This document shows, piece after piece, positions 1-7,586 of a stretch of DNA of 15,906 bases (its first letter is position 1; every line of letters starts with the position of its first letter). The position numbers and the translations under genes are program-made. The stretch comes from Magnetococcales bacterium (GTDB lineage Bacteria > Pseudomonadota > Magnetococcia > Magnetococcales > Magnetaquicoccaceae). Under the pieces are notes generated by a model that was not told the origin of the DNA, searched no databases, and was given only the letters and a program-made list of their open reading frames with translations. The DNA lies in assembly GCA_015228895.1 (NCBI GenBank), contig JADGCR010000029.1, positions 1 to 15,906 on the forward strand, read 5' to 3'.

Positions 1-881
1 AAGGAGGTCATGTTGGGGATCTGCCGCCGGGCCAACAGGGAGGCCAGCGTATCCCCCGGACGGATGGTCACCACCTGGGTGACGGGCTGATTGGCGGACT
101 TCTCTTTGGCCTGGGCGGCGGGAGCGGGCTCCTCCCCATCGTCATCCAGGGCCAGCTCCTCCTCGATCAGCGTATCGTCCTCGGCCAGCAGATCCTCTTC
201 GGTTTGATCTTCGAGCAAAGGATTCTTTTCTTCGGTCAACAATTTTTCCGGGAGCGCCACGGGACGGCTGTTTTCCAGAAGGGCGGAAATTTTTTGTTGA
301 TGATCCACCGTGATCCGCAGGGTCTTTTCCCGGGTGATGGGATAGCCGAGACCGATCAGTTGATTCTGTTGGTTGAACGTCAGCTTGACCGGGGTGTCGG
401 TTTTGAGCTGCTGGTTGAGGTCAAAAAGGGGTTTGGCTTTCTGGGCGAAGGCTTTGACGGTCTTTTTGGGAATTCTTTGCCGTTCCATCAGATCCGCGTA
501 GGTGTCGTTGCGGCGTATCCGCTCGATGACCACCCGCACACGGGGTGTGGCGCGCATGGCGTCGGCACTGTTGGGCTGGGGGGCGATGGAGGTCAGTTGC
601 AGGGGCGCGACATAAGGTTGGGGCGGTTTGTTGTCCCCGGGCCGGTTCTCCCCCTTGTCTTCGTTTTTGAGCAGCCAATGGAGATAGTCCGCAGTGCCAT
701 TGATTCCGGTACTGGCGTTCAGAGCGCCATGGGCAACGACGATCAGGGAAAAGGTCAACACGCCACGAAAGAGATAAGAGGTCAATCCGCGTGATCGGGA
801 GGGGTGGAGTTGTGACCGTTTTGTGTCGAAGAGTCCGGGTTCCGAGGAAGCCGGTCTGATGAACCGGGAAAGAGAGAGCAT
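1..881 (-). CDS. M23-family (OapA/LysM-type) cell-wall metallopeptidase, N-terminal part, truncated by window edge
   Basis: An uninterrupted minus-strand frame of 293 codons starts at ATG 881 and is still open at base 1. A cytoplasmic basic stretch (residues 1-38) is followed by a hydrophobic signal or anchor segment (about 39-56). A first OapA/LysM-like module occupies about 113-192, with RNDTYADLMERQRIP followed by PLFDLNQQLK. A very acidic linker (about 217-252) leads to a second LysM-like start, VTIRPGDTLASLLARRQIP, at about 271-289. This order is typical of periplasmic murein endopeptidases of the MepM/M23 type, whose C-terminal M23 domain would lie beyond the left edge; the peptidase domain itself is not visible. 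The Shine-Dalgarno is weak. GTG at 896 is an alternative start, and the frame stays open up to a stop near 966. Function is inferred from domain order. Confidence 0.8.
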   Translation of the reverse strand, partial: MLSLSRFIRPASSEPGLFDTKRSQLHPSRSRGLTSYLFRGVLTFSLIVVAHGALNASTGINGTADYLHWLLKNEDKGENRPGDNKPPQPYVAPLQLTSIAPQPNSADAMRATPRVRVVIERIRRNDTYADLMERQRIPKKTVKAFAQKAKPLFDLNQQLKTDTPVKLTFNQQNQLIGLGYPITREKTLRITVDHQQKISALLENSRPVALPEKLLTEEKNPLLEDQTEEDLLAEDDTLIEEELALDDDGEEPAPAAQAKEKSANQPVTQVVTIRPGDTLASLLARRQIPNMTS

Positions 882-1007
882 TTGATATCGTTCCACTTCT
901 TGATAGTTAATAATCTGCTTGTCCGCTTGCGAAATTCGGATGATTGGCTCGCGTTGGAAATGAGATTAACCAAGGGTTCCCCCCAGAGGAAACACCATAA
1001 ACGGTTT

Positions 1008-1036
1008 TTTGTAGCGCTTCTTGTCGCTTATGTCAA
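1008..1036 (-). promoter_or_regulatory. Candidate sigma-70 promoter for the M23-type gene
   Basis: On the minus strand a perfect TTGACA (1036-1031) is separated by 17 bases from TACAAA (1013-1008), four of six matches to the -10 consensus. The -35 box overlaps the trmFO stop codon, so the peptidase gene could be transcribed independently with a leader of about 120 bases. Confidence 0.45.
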
Positions 1037-2356
1037 GTTAAAGTTAGCATGTGCGGCAAACCATTTCATTAATTCCTGGAGCGCCCGTTGTGCGAGAGCC
1101 GGTTTGCGGTCGGTTTTGCGGGTGCGGCTTTCCAGGGGCGGGAAGAGACCGAAGTTGATGTTCATGGGTTGGAAGTGGTTTCCATCCCCGTGGGTGACGT
1201 GATTGAGCAAGGCTCCGTGGGCGGTGACCGTCGGGGGTGGTTCCGGCAGTTGGCCGTTTTGCGCCAGACCGGCGAGAAAGATGCCCGCCAGCAAGCCGCA
1301 GGCGGCGGACTCCACATAACCCTCCACGCCGGTGATCTGTCCGGCGAAAAAGAGGGAGGGACGGGATTTCAGGCGCAGGTGTCCATCCAGCAGCAGGGGG
1401 CTGTTGAGGTAGGTGTTGCGGTGAATGGCCCCCAGGCGGGCGAATTCGGCCTTTTCCAGGCCGGGAATGGTGCGGAAGATGCGTTGTTGTTCCGGCCAGG
1501 TCAATTTGGTCTGGAACCCCACCATGTTCCACAGGCTGCCCAGGGTGTTGTCCTGGCGCAGTTGAACCACGGCGTAGGGGGTTTTGCCCCCCTGATGGGG
1601 ATCGTTGAGCCCCACGGGTTTCATGGGGCCGAAGCGCAGGGTTTCGACGCCCCGCGCGGCCATCACCTCGATGGGGAGGCACCCTTCGAAGAAGATCGGT
1701 TTCTCGAAAGGTCGGCAGGGGTGTTCCTGGCCGGTGGTCAGGGCGTGGACAAAAGCGTGGTACTGCTCCTGATCCAGGGGACAGTTGATGTAATCCGCGC
1801 TTCCCTTGTCGTAGCGGGACTGTTTCCAGGCCGTGCCGAAATCGATGGATTCCAGGTGGACGATGGGGGCCAGGGCGTCATAAAAGAAGAGCCGGTTGCT
1901 GCCCACGAGGTTTTCCAGTTGATGGGCCAGGGCATCGGAGGTGAGGGGTCCGGTGGCGATGAGGGTGAGCCCGTCGTCGGGCAGGCTGGTCACTTCCTCG
2001 CGGACGATGGTGATGTCAGGGTGCTGTTCGATCTGTCGCGTGATCTGGGTGGCGAAGGCCTCCCGGTCGGTTGCCAGGGCTCCTCCCGCCGGGGTGCGGT
2101 TGGCGTCCGCGGCGGCGAGGATGAGGCTTTCCATCAGGCGCATTTCCTGGTGCAGCAGGCCCACCGCGTTGTGCAGGGGGTCGTCCGAGCGCAGGGAGTT
2201 GGAGCAGACCAGTTCCGCGCAGTGGCCGGTATGGTGGGCTGGCGTGGTGTGATGGGGTCGCATTTCGTGCAGACAGACCTTCACGCCTCGCCTGGCCAAT
2301 TGCCAGGCCGCTTCCGACCCGGCCAGTCCCGCACCGATCACATGCACCGTTTTCAT
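1028..2356 (-). CDS. trmFO: Methylenetetrahydrofolate--tRNA (uracil-5-)-methyltransferase TrmFO
   Basis: TrmFO is a cytoplasmic FAD enzyme that makes ribothymidine at U54 in the tRNA T-loop, using methylene-tetrahydrofolate as carbon donor and NAD(P)H. The protein is 442 aa, usual for the family. It begins with the FAD-binding Rossmann motif [17 protein letters not shown] (residues 8-24). It carries [12 protein letters not shown] (46-57, with C51 near the position of the conserved Cys53), [14 protein letters not shown] with C226 at the expected catalytic position, and a C-terminal [16 protein letters not shown]. The ATG at 2356 was chosen over an upstream TTG (2431) because it places the Rossmann motif at the very N-terminus; AACAGG lies seven bases before it. 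The gene follows the helicase by 71 bases, separated by a strong hairpin. Confidence 0.96.
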   Translation of the reverse strand: MKTVHVIGAGLAGSEAAWQLARRGVKVCLHEMRPHHTTPAHHTGHCAELVCSNSLRSDDPLHNAVGLLHQEMRLMESLILAAADANRTPAGGALATDREAFATQITRQIEQHPDITIVREEVTSLPDDGLTLIATGPLTSDALAHQLENLVGSNRLFFYDALAPIVHLESIDFGTAWKQSRYDKGSADYINCPLDQEQYHAFVHALTTGQEHPCRPFEKPIFFEGCLPIEVMAARGVETLRFGPMKPVGLNDPHQGGKTPYAVVQLRQDNTLGSLWNMVGFQTKLTWPEQQRIFRTIPGLEKAEFARLGAIHRNTYLNSPLLLDGHLRLKSRPSLFFAGQITGVEGYVESAACGLLAGIFLAGLAQNGQLPEPPPTVTAHGALLNHVTHGDGNHFQPMNINFGLFPPLESRTRKTDRKPALAQRALQELMKWFAAHANFNLT

Positions 2357-2384
2357 TCGCGAGCCTGTTCCCAAAAATAAATTG

Positions 2385-2420
2385 AAAAAGAAGAGAGGGT
2401 CCGGGAGATCCATCTCCCAG
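2385..2420 (-). terminator. Hairpin plus pyrimidine tract between the helicase gene and trmFO
   Basis: On the minus strand, starting 7 bases after the helicase stop codon, GGGAGA pairs with TCTCCC around a TGGA loop (2418-2403). The stem extends outward by a G-U and a C-G pair. A C/T-rich tract ending in five Ts follows (2400-2386). It resembles an intrinsic terminator or attenuator, although trmFO starts only about 30 bases further on. On the plus strand the same stem is followed by AGGTTTTT. Confidence 0.6.
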
Positions 2421-2427
2421 GTTTTTC

Positions 2428-4413
2428 TCAAAAGGTTCTTCTGTGCCGGGCAAGCCCCACCCCGCGCGCAACCGCGAGCCGCGAGCCGCGGGGACGCAGG
2501 GTTTCCGCGGGAATTTCCTTGAGAAACCGTGATGGAATGGTCCTTTCCAGATATTGGAACAGCCGCCGGGAGCGTGCGTGGGTCAGAAAGAGCTTGTCCC
2601 TGGCTCTGGTCATGCCCACATAGGTCAAGCGCCGTTCCTCTTCCACCGCCGCGCTGCCGCCTTCCTCCACCGCTTTTTTGTGGGGCAGCAACCCCTCCTC
2701 GAGTCCCACCAGGAACACCAGGGGAAACTCCAGTCCTTTGGCCGCGTGCAAGGTGGAGACCACCACCCGGTTGACCGGATCCTCTTCTCCTTCCAGGCCC
2801 GGTGGATCGGACTCCAGGGCCGCCCGTTCCAGGAAGCTGGCCAGATCGTTCACCTGGGAGAGGAAGACCCGGAGTTCCCGCAGATTTTCCTGCTTGTCCG
2901 ACGCCCGTTCGTCGCTCTCCACCATGGCCGAATAACCGGAATCAAACAGCAGTTTGTCCAGCACCTTGACCGGCGGTGAGGTGGTCAAAAGGTCATGGCA
3001 CGCGTCCATGAGGGTAATGAATTCTGTCAGCTTGCCTGTGGCCATGGGGCCCAGACTCCCTTTGGCGCACACCACGCGTGCGCCGTCCAGCAGGGAGTCG
3101 TTCCGCTCCCTGGCGGCCAGCAGGATCTGCTCCAGGGCCTTGGGACCCAGTTTGCGGCTGGGGAGGTTGATGATCCGTTCGAAGGCCATGTCGTCCCGGA
3201 AGGAGTGGGCCAGGCGCAGATAGCAGATGGCGTCCTTGATTTCGGCGCGGTCCATGAAGCGCAATCCGCCGCTGATGCGATAGGGGATGTTGTGGTCGTT
3301 GAAGGCCTGTTCAAAGAGGCGGGTCTGGCTGGAGGTGCGCACCAGCACCGCCGCATGGTGGAATTCCAGGTTCGGGCAGTGGCGGATGATCTCCTGGGTG
3401 ACGAAACGGGCCTCGTCTTCCCCATCCTCGGCGATGAAGGTTTCCAGGGGGGGGCCTTCCTCCCCTGCGGTCCACAGTTTTTTCCCCTTGCGGCTCAAGT
3501 TCCGGTCGATCAGGCCGCCGGAGGCCTTGAGAATGTTGCCGGTGGAGCGGTAGTTCTGTTCCAGACGGATGATGCGCGCGTTGGGAAAGTCGTCCTCGAA
3601 CTTGAGGATGTTGTCCAGTCGCGCCCCGCGCCAACTGTAGATGGATTGATCGTCGTCCCCCACCACGCACAGTCCTCCCCCCTGGGCGAGCAGGCGCATC
3701 CAGTCATACTGGACCTTGTTGGCGTCCTGGTATTCGTCCACCAGGATATGCCGGAATCTTTGCTGGTAGCCGGTGAGGATTTCCGGCGCCCGGTGCCACA
3801 GTTTCAGGCAGTTGGAGAGCAGGTCGCCGAAATCCATGGCGTTGATGCGCAGCAGTTCGTCCTGGTAGGCGGTGAAGAAGTCGATCACCCTGGCCCGGTC
3901 CCGGCGGAATTTCAGGACGTTTTCGTCCAGGTCCCAGGGGTTCAGTCCATCGTCCTTCCAGCGGCTGATGGCGCTGGCCAGCTGTTTGGGGGTCCAGTAG
4001 GCGTCAACGAACTCTTTTTCCTCGCTCAACCGTTTGATCAGGCGTTGCTGGTCGCTGGAGTCCAGGATGGTGAAACGGGGGTCGAAGCCGAGGGTTTCGG
4101 CGTGGGCGCGCAACATGCGGGCACCCATGCCGTGAAAGGTGCCGATCCAGAGGCGACGGGCGGTCATGGGGTCGAGCTGCAACAGCTCCGTGACCCTTTC
4201 CCGCATTTCCAGGGCCGCCTTGTTGGTGAAGGTGACCGCGAGGATCTCCCCCGGATCCGCCGCTCCCTGATTCAGCAGACGGGCCAGACGGCGTGTCAAA
4301 ACCCGGGTTTTGCCTGATCCCGCTCCCGCCAGCACCATGACGGCATTTTCATCGGCGGTGACGGCTTGTTGCTGGGGGAGGTTGAGGTCGGCCAGAAAAT
4401 CGATGCGTGTCAC
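2428..4413 (-). CDS. uvrD: UvrD/PcrA-family ATP-dependent 3'-5' DNA helicase (SF1A)
   Basis: SF1A helicases of this group unwind DNA in nucleotide excision repair, mismatch repair and at stalled forks. With the start used here the protein is 661 aa. Motifs in order: Walker A GAGSGKT (30-36), [14 protein letters not shown] (Ia), DEYQD (226-230, Walker B), [15 protein letters not shown] (III), [13 protein letters not shown] (IV), [18 protein letters not shown] (V) and [17 protein letters not shown] (VI). [18 protein letters not shown] and [11 protein letters not shown] look more like UvrD/PcrA than Rep. The usual C-terminal Tudor-like extension of UvrD/PcrA is missing; the end is a short basic tail. 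GTG 4413 is preferred: GAAGGGA lies upstream, and the alternative TTG at 4458 would be almost at the predicted transcription start with no ribosome site. It could equally be labelled pcrA or rep. Confidence 0.95.
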   Translation of the reverse strand: MTRIDFLADLNLPQQQAVTADENAVMVLAGAGSGKTRVLTRRLARLLNQGAADPGEILAVTFTNKAALEMRERVTELLQLDPMTARRLWIGTFHGMGARMLRAHAETLGFDPRFTILDSSDQQRLIKRLSEEKEFVDAYWTPKQLASAISRWKDDGLNPWDLDENVLKFRRDRARVIDFFTAYQDELLRINAMDFGDLLSNCLKLWHRAPEILTGYQQRFRHILVDEYQDANKVQYDWMRLLAQGGGLCVVGDDDQSIYSWRGARLDNILKFEDDFPNARIIRLEQNYRSTGNILKASGGLIDRNLSRKGKKLWTAGEEGPPLETFIAEDGEDEARFVTQEIIRHCPNLEFHHAAVLVRTSSQTRLFEQAFNDHNIPYRISGGLRFMDRAEIKDAICYLRLAHSFRDDMAFERIINLPSRKLGPKALEQILLAARERNDSLLDGARVVCAKGSLGPMATGKLTEFITLMDACHDLLTTSPPVKVLDKLLFDSGYSAMVESDERASDKQENLRELRVFLSQVNDLASFLERAALESDPPGLEGEEDPVNRVVVSTLHAAKGLEFPLVFLVGLEEGLLPHKKAVEEGGSAAVEEERRLTYVGMTRARDKLFLTHARSRRLFQYLERTIPSRFLKEIPAETLRPRGSRLAVARGVGLARHRRTF

Positions 4414-4446
4414 GAGAAGTTTTGTCCCTTCGATTGGACGAATTTT

Positions 4447-4473
4447 TAAAGTTTGCAAAAATTCAACCGATAA
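4447..4473 (+). promoter_or_regulatory. Near-consensus sigma-28 (FliA) flagellar promoter
   Basis: The plus strand reads TAAAGTTT (4447-4454), an 11-base spacer, then ACCGATAA (4466-4473). The enterobacterial FliA consensus is TAAAGTTT-N11-GCCGATAA, so 15 of 16 defined bases match with exact spacing. It faces the small gene at 4532, giving a predicted leader of about 50 bases. It overlaps the -10 box of the divergent helicase promoter. Confidence 0.72.
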
Positions 4474-4497
4474 TAAGGATTAACGGGAGCATGTCAA
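4470..4497 (-). promoter_or_regulatory. Sigma-70 promoter for the helicase gene
   Basis: On the minus strand a perfect TTGACA (4497-4492), a 16-base spacer and TATTAT (4475-4470, five of six to consensus) lie upstream of the helicase. Predicted initiation near 4463 gives a leader of about 50 bases before the GTG start at 4413. Confidence 0.65.
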
Positions 4498-4531
4498 TCC
4501 CAAAAATCGTGATCGGTCAAGGAAATCTGCC

Positions 4532-4882
4532 ATGATGATATCGGCTTCAACGGTTGCGGCCTCTTACCTTTCCGGGGGAAAATCCGTCGGATCAACCAGG
4601 ACGGAACAGACCGGCGGAGGGTTTGGACCGGAATATCAGCTGGATCTCTCGTCCCAGGCCAGGGAGGAGGGGTTGGCGGTGAGCAGTGCCGCGACCGGCA
4701 TCACCGCAACCAGGATGCGCAATGTGCTGACGCGCATTTTGCTGGAGACCCTCTTTGGCATGGACGCGCCGGAGGAGCGGAACGGGAGAGAGACCTCGGA
4801 GGAGGAACTGGTCCGGGAAGTGGCGCTGGAGCCGGCCATGGAGGAGCAGTTGCAGAAGCTGTCCACGCAAATCGTGGTGTGA
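4532..4882 (+). CDS. Small hypothetical protein, probable flagellar-regulon (sigma-28) gene
   Basis: I do not recognise this 116-aa protein. It has no signal peptide or membrane segment. The N-terminal half is Ser/Gly/Thr-rich and probably disordered; YQLDLSSQAREEG (about 35-47) is a short motif of the 'V/LDLS..A' kind often found in small flagellum-associated proteins. A helical stretch ITATRMRNVLTRILLETLFG (about 57-76) and an acidic amphipathic C-terminus follow. The start is well supported: AAGGA eight bases before tandem ATG codons. Upstream lies a near-perfect sigma-28 promoter, which suggests late flagellar or chemotaxis-class expression. It ends six bases before the convergent ETF:quinone oxidoreductase stop. 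The C-terminus does not look like FlgM, so an anti-sigma role is not claimed. Confidence 0.72.
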   Translation: MMISASTVAASYLSGGKSVGSTRTEQTGGGFGPEYQLDLSSQAREEGLAVSSAATGITATRMRNVLTRILLETLFGMDAPEERNGRETSEEELVREVALEPAMEEQLQKLSTQIVV

Positions 4883-4888
4883 TGGTGG

Positions 4889-6475
4889 TCACATCTCCCC
4901 ATAATCCGGTCCGCTGCCCCCTTCCGGCGGGGTCCAGCGGATGTTGTCGTGGGGGTCCTTGATGTCGCAGCATTTGCAATGCAGACAATTGCCGGCCTGG
5001 ATGACGAAGCCGGCCTGGGAGGTCAGTTGATACACCCCGGCGGGACAGTAGCGGGTCTCCGGATTGGCATACAGAACGCGGCCCTGCTCCAGGGGGAGCT
5101 TCGGGTCCAGCAGACGCAGATGAACCGGCTGGTCGGCGCGGTGGGTCAAGGCGCTCCTGGCCAACAGGGCGGGGCGGTCGAAGGTGAGGCGGCCATCGGC
5201 TCGCGGGTCGGGTCGGGGGAGGGAGTCACCCGCCTCTTGCAGACGCGAACGGTCCGGGGTGTGCCATTGCAAGGTCCAGGGGGAGCGGCCATTGGTCCAG
5301 CGTTCCCAGCCGGCATTGAGCAGACCCGGCAACCGTCCGTTCCGGAAGCCGGGCCGGATGTTGCGCACCGCCCTGAGCGCCCGGCCCCATGGCGCGTCCT
5401 GCACGGCCTGGGGATACCCCTGAAGCCCGGCCCTGGAAAAATCCCCCTGCCCGAAAGCGGCCAGCACGGCTGAAGCCGCCGCCAGACCGGAACGCATGGC
5501 GTTGCCGATCCCCTTGAGCCGGGCGGTGTCGAGAAATCCCGCCCCATCCCCCACCAGCACTCCCCCGGCGAAGGTCAGTCGGGGCAACGCCTGCCAACCC
5601 CCTTCCACCAGGGTCCGGGCGCCATAACCGAGCAGGCGACCGCCACGGAGCCGGGAACGGATCACAGGGTGGGTCTTCCAGGTCTGGAACGCGACCAGAG
5701 GGTCGAAACGGGGATTCCGGTAATCCAGGCCGACGATCCAGCCCACCGCGGTGCGCTCCGGGGCGAGACGGTACAGAAAGCCCCCGCCATGGGTTTGGGC
5801 GTCCAAAGGCCAGCCCAGGGCGTGGAGCACCTCTCCCGGCGGATGGGCGGGGTCGGGGGGGGTTTCCCACAACTCCTTGAACCCCAGGGCGTAGGTCTGG
5901 GGAGGGCGTCCGGCATCCAAAGAGAGGTGTTGGATCGCCTGCCGGGTGAGATATCCCCGGCACCCCTCGGCCAGAATGGTGACGGGCGCCCGGATGGGGA
6001 TGCCGGGTTGAAAGCCGGGTTTGGGGAGGCCGTTCGAAGCTCTGCCCTGATCCCCGGTGCGCACCCCCGCCAGGCGGTTCTGTTCCCAGAGCAGGCCGGT
6101 GGCGGCGAAACCGGGATAGATCTCCACCCCGGCCTCCTCGGCCAGCCCCGCCAGCCAGCGGCACAACGCCCCCAGGGAGACCAGACGACAGCCGCTGTTG
6201 TCCCACAGGCGGGGCAAAGGAAAGGCGTCGCGAGGGGTGAACAGATGGAGCGTGTCCCGGGTCACGCAAGGCCCGAGCGGGGGATTTCTGTCGGGCCAGT
6301 CCGGGACCAGGGCGGCCAGGTCGTTGGGGTCGAGCAGCGCGCCGGACAAAAGATGACCACCGATGCGGGCCGCCTTTTCCAGCAGGCAGATCCTGAGGGA
6401 ACCCCGCGCGGCCAGACCCAGCGCCGCGGCCAGACCCGCGGGACCGGCTCCGACCACGATGACATCGTAGTTCAA
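4889..6475 (-). CDS. Electron transfer flavoprotein-ubiquinone oxidoreductase (ETF-QO)
   Basis: ETF-QO passes electrons from reduced electron transfer flavoprotein to the membrane quinone pool. The 528-aa protein starts with the FAD motif VGAGPAGLAAALGLAARG (8-25). It has a second FAD-contact segment, GGVLVGDGAGFLDTARLKG, in the middle. It ends with the family's ferredoxin-like 4Fe-4S ligands: CPAGVY (C477) and CLHCKCCDIKDP (C497, C500, C503), then the conserved PPEGG tail. C502 is an additional cysteine where threonine is usual. The only sensible start is TTG 6475, because the Rossmann motif begins immediately after; no good ribosome site precedes it, and it lies seven bases after the PII-like stop, so translation is probably coupled. 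No etfA/etfB genes are present in the window. Confidence 0.93.
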   Translation of the reverse strand: MNYDVIVVGAGPAGLAAALGLAARGSLRICLLEKAARIGGHLLSGALLDPNDLAALVPDWPDRNPPLGPCVTRDTLHLFTPRDAFPLPRLWDNSGCRLVSLGALCRWLAGLAEEAGVEIYPGFAATGLLWEQNRLAGVRTGDQGRASNGLPKPGFQPGIPIRAPVTILAEGCRGYLTRQAIQHLSLDAGRPPQTYALGFKELWETPPDPAHPPGEVLHALGWPLDAQTHGGGFLYRLAPERTAVGWIVGLDYRNPRFDPLVAFQTWKTHPVIRSRLRGGRLLGYGARTLVEGGWQALPRLTFAGGVLVGDGAGFLDTARLKGIGNAMRSGLAAASAVLAAFGQGDFSRAGLQGYPQAVQDAPWGRALRAVRNIRPGFRNGRLPGLLNAGWERWTNGRSPWTLQWHTPDRSRLQEAGDSLPRPDPRADGRLTFDRPALLARSALTHRADQPVHLRLLDPKLPLEQGRVLYANPETRYCPAGVYQLTSQAGFVIQAGNCLHCKCCDIKDPHDNIRWTPPEGGSGPDYGEM

Positions 6476-6482
6476 GGAGGCA

Positions 6483-6815
6483 TCAAACCTCGTCGATGAA
6501 GTTGGGAAATTGACTCTCCATGCCGATGGCCTTGTCCACGCTCAACACGAAAGCGATGCCGGTGCCGGGCTGGTGGAAGGAGCCGACTTTTTTGACGGTT
6601 TTGAGGATCGGTTTGACCAGATGCTCCTCCATGAGCAGCATGATGACATCCCGTTGCACATCCAGGGTGAGACCAAACAGGGTTTTGGCTTCCCGGATGC
6701 CCACCCCCCGCGCCGGAATGATGGTGGCTCCGGTGGCCCCGGCCTTTTTGGCGGCGGTGACGATGGTGTCGCTCAGATCGGAACGGATGGTGACGACGAT
6801 CAGTTTGAAATGCAT
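6483..6815 (-). CDS. PII-like (GlnB-fold) signalling protein
   Basis: This 110-aa protein has the length and pattern of the trimeric PII fold: a beta-strand start MHFKLIVVTIRS, a helix SDTIVTAAKKAGATGATII, a loop region (about 36-50) with PARGVGIREAKTLFGLTL, then RDVIMLLMEEHLVKPIL and a C-terminal PGTGIAFVLSVDKAIG. Classic GlnB/GlnK carry a long T-loop with a uridylylated tyrosine (Tyr51); that motif is not seen here, so uridylylation is unlikely. Sequences of this kind are, from memory, similar to PII-like proteins found next to DUF1538 transporters, but no such transporter is in the window. GGGAG precedes ATG 6815 by ten bases. It sits between the SH3 protein gene (17-base gap) and the ETF-QO gene (7-base gap), so an operon is likely. 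Ligand and partner are unknown. Confidence 0.85.
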   Translation of the reverse strand: MHFKLIVVTIRSDLSDTIVTAAKKAGATGATIIPARGVGIREAKTLFGLTLDVQRDVIMLLMEEHLVKPILKTVKKVGSFHQPGTGIAFVLSVDKAIGMESQFPNFIDEV

Positions 6816-6832
6816 GACAATAGATCTCCCGA

Positions 6833-7462
6833 TTAATCCAGGCTGCCATAAGAGGAGGGCTTGCGCCGACGGCGGGAGAGGAGTCCACTGATGAATCCCA
6901 GCAGCAGAACCCCGGCGCCCGCCAGAAAAAACAGGGTGTCGGACTGTTTTTCCAGGATGCGGTTTTCATCCGACGCCTGCTTGAGATCCTTTTCCAGACG
7001 GCTGACCTTGGCGTTGAGATCCTGATTCTCCTGTTCCATTTTCAAGGCGTTGCGGGAGACCTCCTGGATCCGTTTCAGTTCGTGCTGGAGTTTGTCCTGG
7101 GCCACCAGTTTGCTCCGCAGATCTTCGAGGTCGGCGCGGAGCTGATTGCGCTCGATTTCCACCGGGATCTTGTTGGAGGTGGCCCGTCGCGCCACCCACC
7201 CTTCGGTGCCATCCCCGCACCGCACCTTGTCCCAGCCGCTGCTGTTGCTTTCGACAAGCTGCAATTTCTCCCCCAGTTTCAACACCCGGATCACCGGGAA
7301 GTTGGTGGCGGGTTCCCGGCGCATGTTGATCGCCTCGTCGATGACATAGCGGTCTTCGGCCAGAGCGGGGACGGCGCATGCCAGCAACAGTGCCAGGGGC
7401 AGAATCCGTTTTAACCATTTTGTTGATGAATGGCAGGCAGAATGTGAAAAAATAATATTCAT
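6833..7462 (-). CDS. SH3-domain, coiled-coil, membrane-anchored periplasmic protein (TIGR04211/YgiM-like)
   Basis: The 209-aa protein starts with a signal peptide (basic KWLKR, hydrophobic core about 20-33, cleavage likely after ALA near 35). A bacterial SH3-like domain follows (about 38-96) with the typical INMRREPATNFPVI and GWDKVRCGDGTEGWV. Next come a heptad-rich coiled coil (about 101-175), one transmembrane helix (about 177-196) and a basic tail RRRRK. This architecture matches the TIGR04211 SH3 family exemplified by YgiM: the SH3 domain and coiled coil in the periplasm, held by the C-terminal helix. Molecular function is not established; binding to cell-wall peptides is a guess from the SH3b fold. 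ATG 7462 gives a rather long n-region, and a TTG four codons earlier is possible. It heads the operon with the PII-like and ETF-QO genes. Confidence 0.85.
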   Translation of the reverse strand: MNIIFSHSACHSSTKWLKRILPLALLLACAVPALAEDRYVIDEAINMRREPATNFPVIRVLKLGEKLQLVESNSSGWDKVRCGDGTEGWVARRATSNKIPVEIERNQLRADLEDLRSKLVAQDKLQHELKRIQEVSRNALKMEQENQDLNAKVSRLEKDLKQASDENRILEKQSDTLFFLAGAGVLLLGFISGLLSRRRRKPSSYGSLD

Positions 7463-7478
7463 GGAAAAACCCAATCCG

Positions 7479-7506
7479 TTGAAAGAAATCCGATTCGATT
7501 TATGAT
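7479..7506 (+). promoter_or_regulatory. Candidate sigma-70 promoter for argB
   Basis: TTGAAA (7479-7484) and TATGAT (7501-7506) are separated by 16 bases, each five of six to consensus. Predicted initiation near 7513 gives a leader of about 75 bases before argB. The -10 box overlaps the ATG of the Arg-rich leader ORF discussed in the findings, so the two cannot both be used from this promoter. Confidence 0.5.
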
Positions 7507-7515
7507 GCCTTCTTA

Positions 7516-7559
7516 CAGGGCGGAGTCAACGAAGCGCAAGCGGCCCTGGCGTTTTTTTT
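7516..7559 (+). terminator. Candidate attenuator-like hairpin with U8 tract in the argB leader
   Basis: CAGGGC (7516-7521) is the exact complement of GCCCTG (7543-7548), enclosing 21 bases, and GCG then eight Ts follow (7552-7559). No upstream plus-strand gene needs terminating here, and argB starts 27 bases later. The structure would therefore act inside the argB transcript, if it acts at all. The stem is only six pairs and is set back three bases from the T run. Confidence 0.35.
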
Positions 7560-7586
7560 CTTCCGATGTGGATTCAAGGAGCTGAC

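Noticed and set aside
204..794. A 196-codon plus-strand open frame
   Set aside because: It is antisense to the M23-type gene, whose minus-strand frame has recognisable LysM-like modules; the plus-strand product has no domain signal.
782..973. A minus-strand short frame beginning with VNLISNA, reminiscent of a histidine-kinase N-box
   Set aside because: The resemblance covers only seven residues, nothing else of a kinase follows, and the frame overlaps the M23-type gene start.
1088..2380. A 430-codon plus-strand open frame antisense to trmFO
   Set aside because: Gly/Val/Gln-rich product typical of the antisense of a GC-rich gene; trmFO has all its family motifs.
2995..4317. A 440-codon plus-strand open frame antisense to the helicase
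   Set aside because: Composition artefact; the minus strand carries all helicase motifs.
7499..7529. A TTGACT box with AT-rich sequence as a minus-strand promoter for the SH3 protein operon
   Set aside because: The nearest -10-like sequence is 19-20 bases away and weak; not enough to call a promoter.
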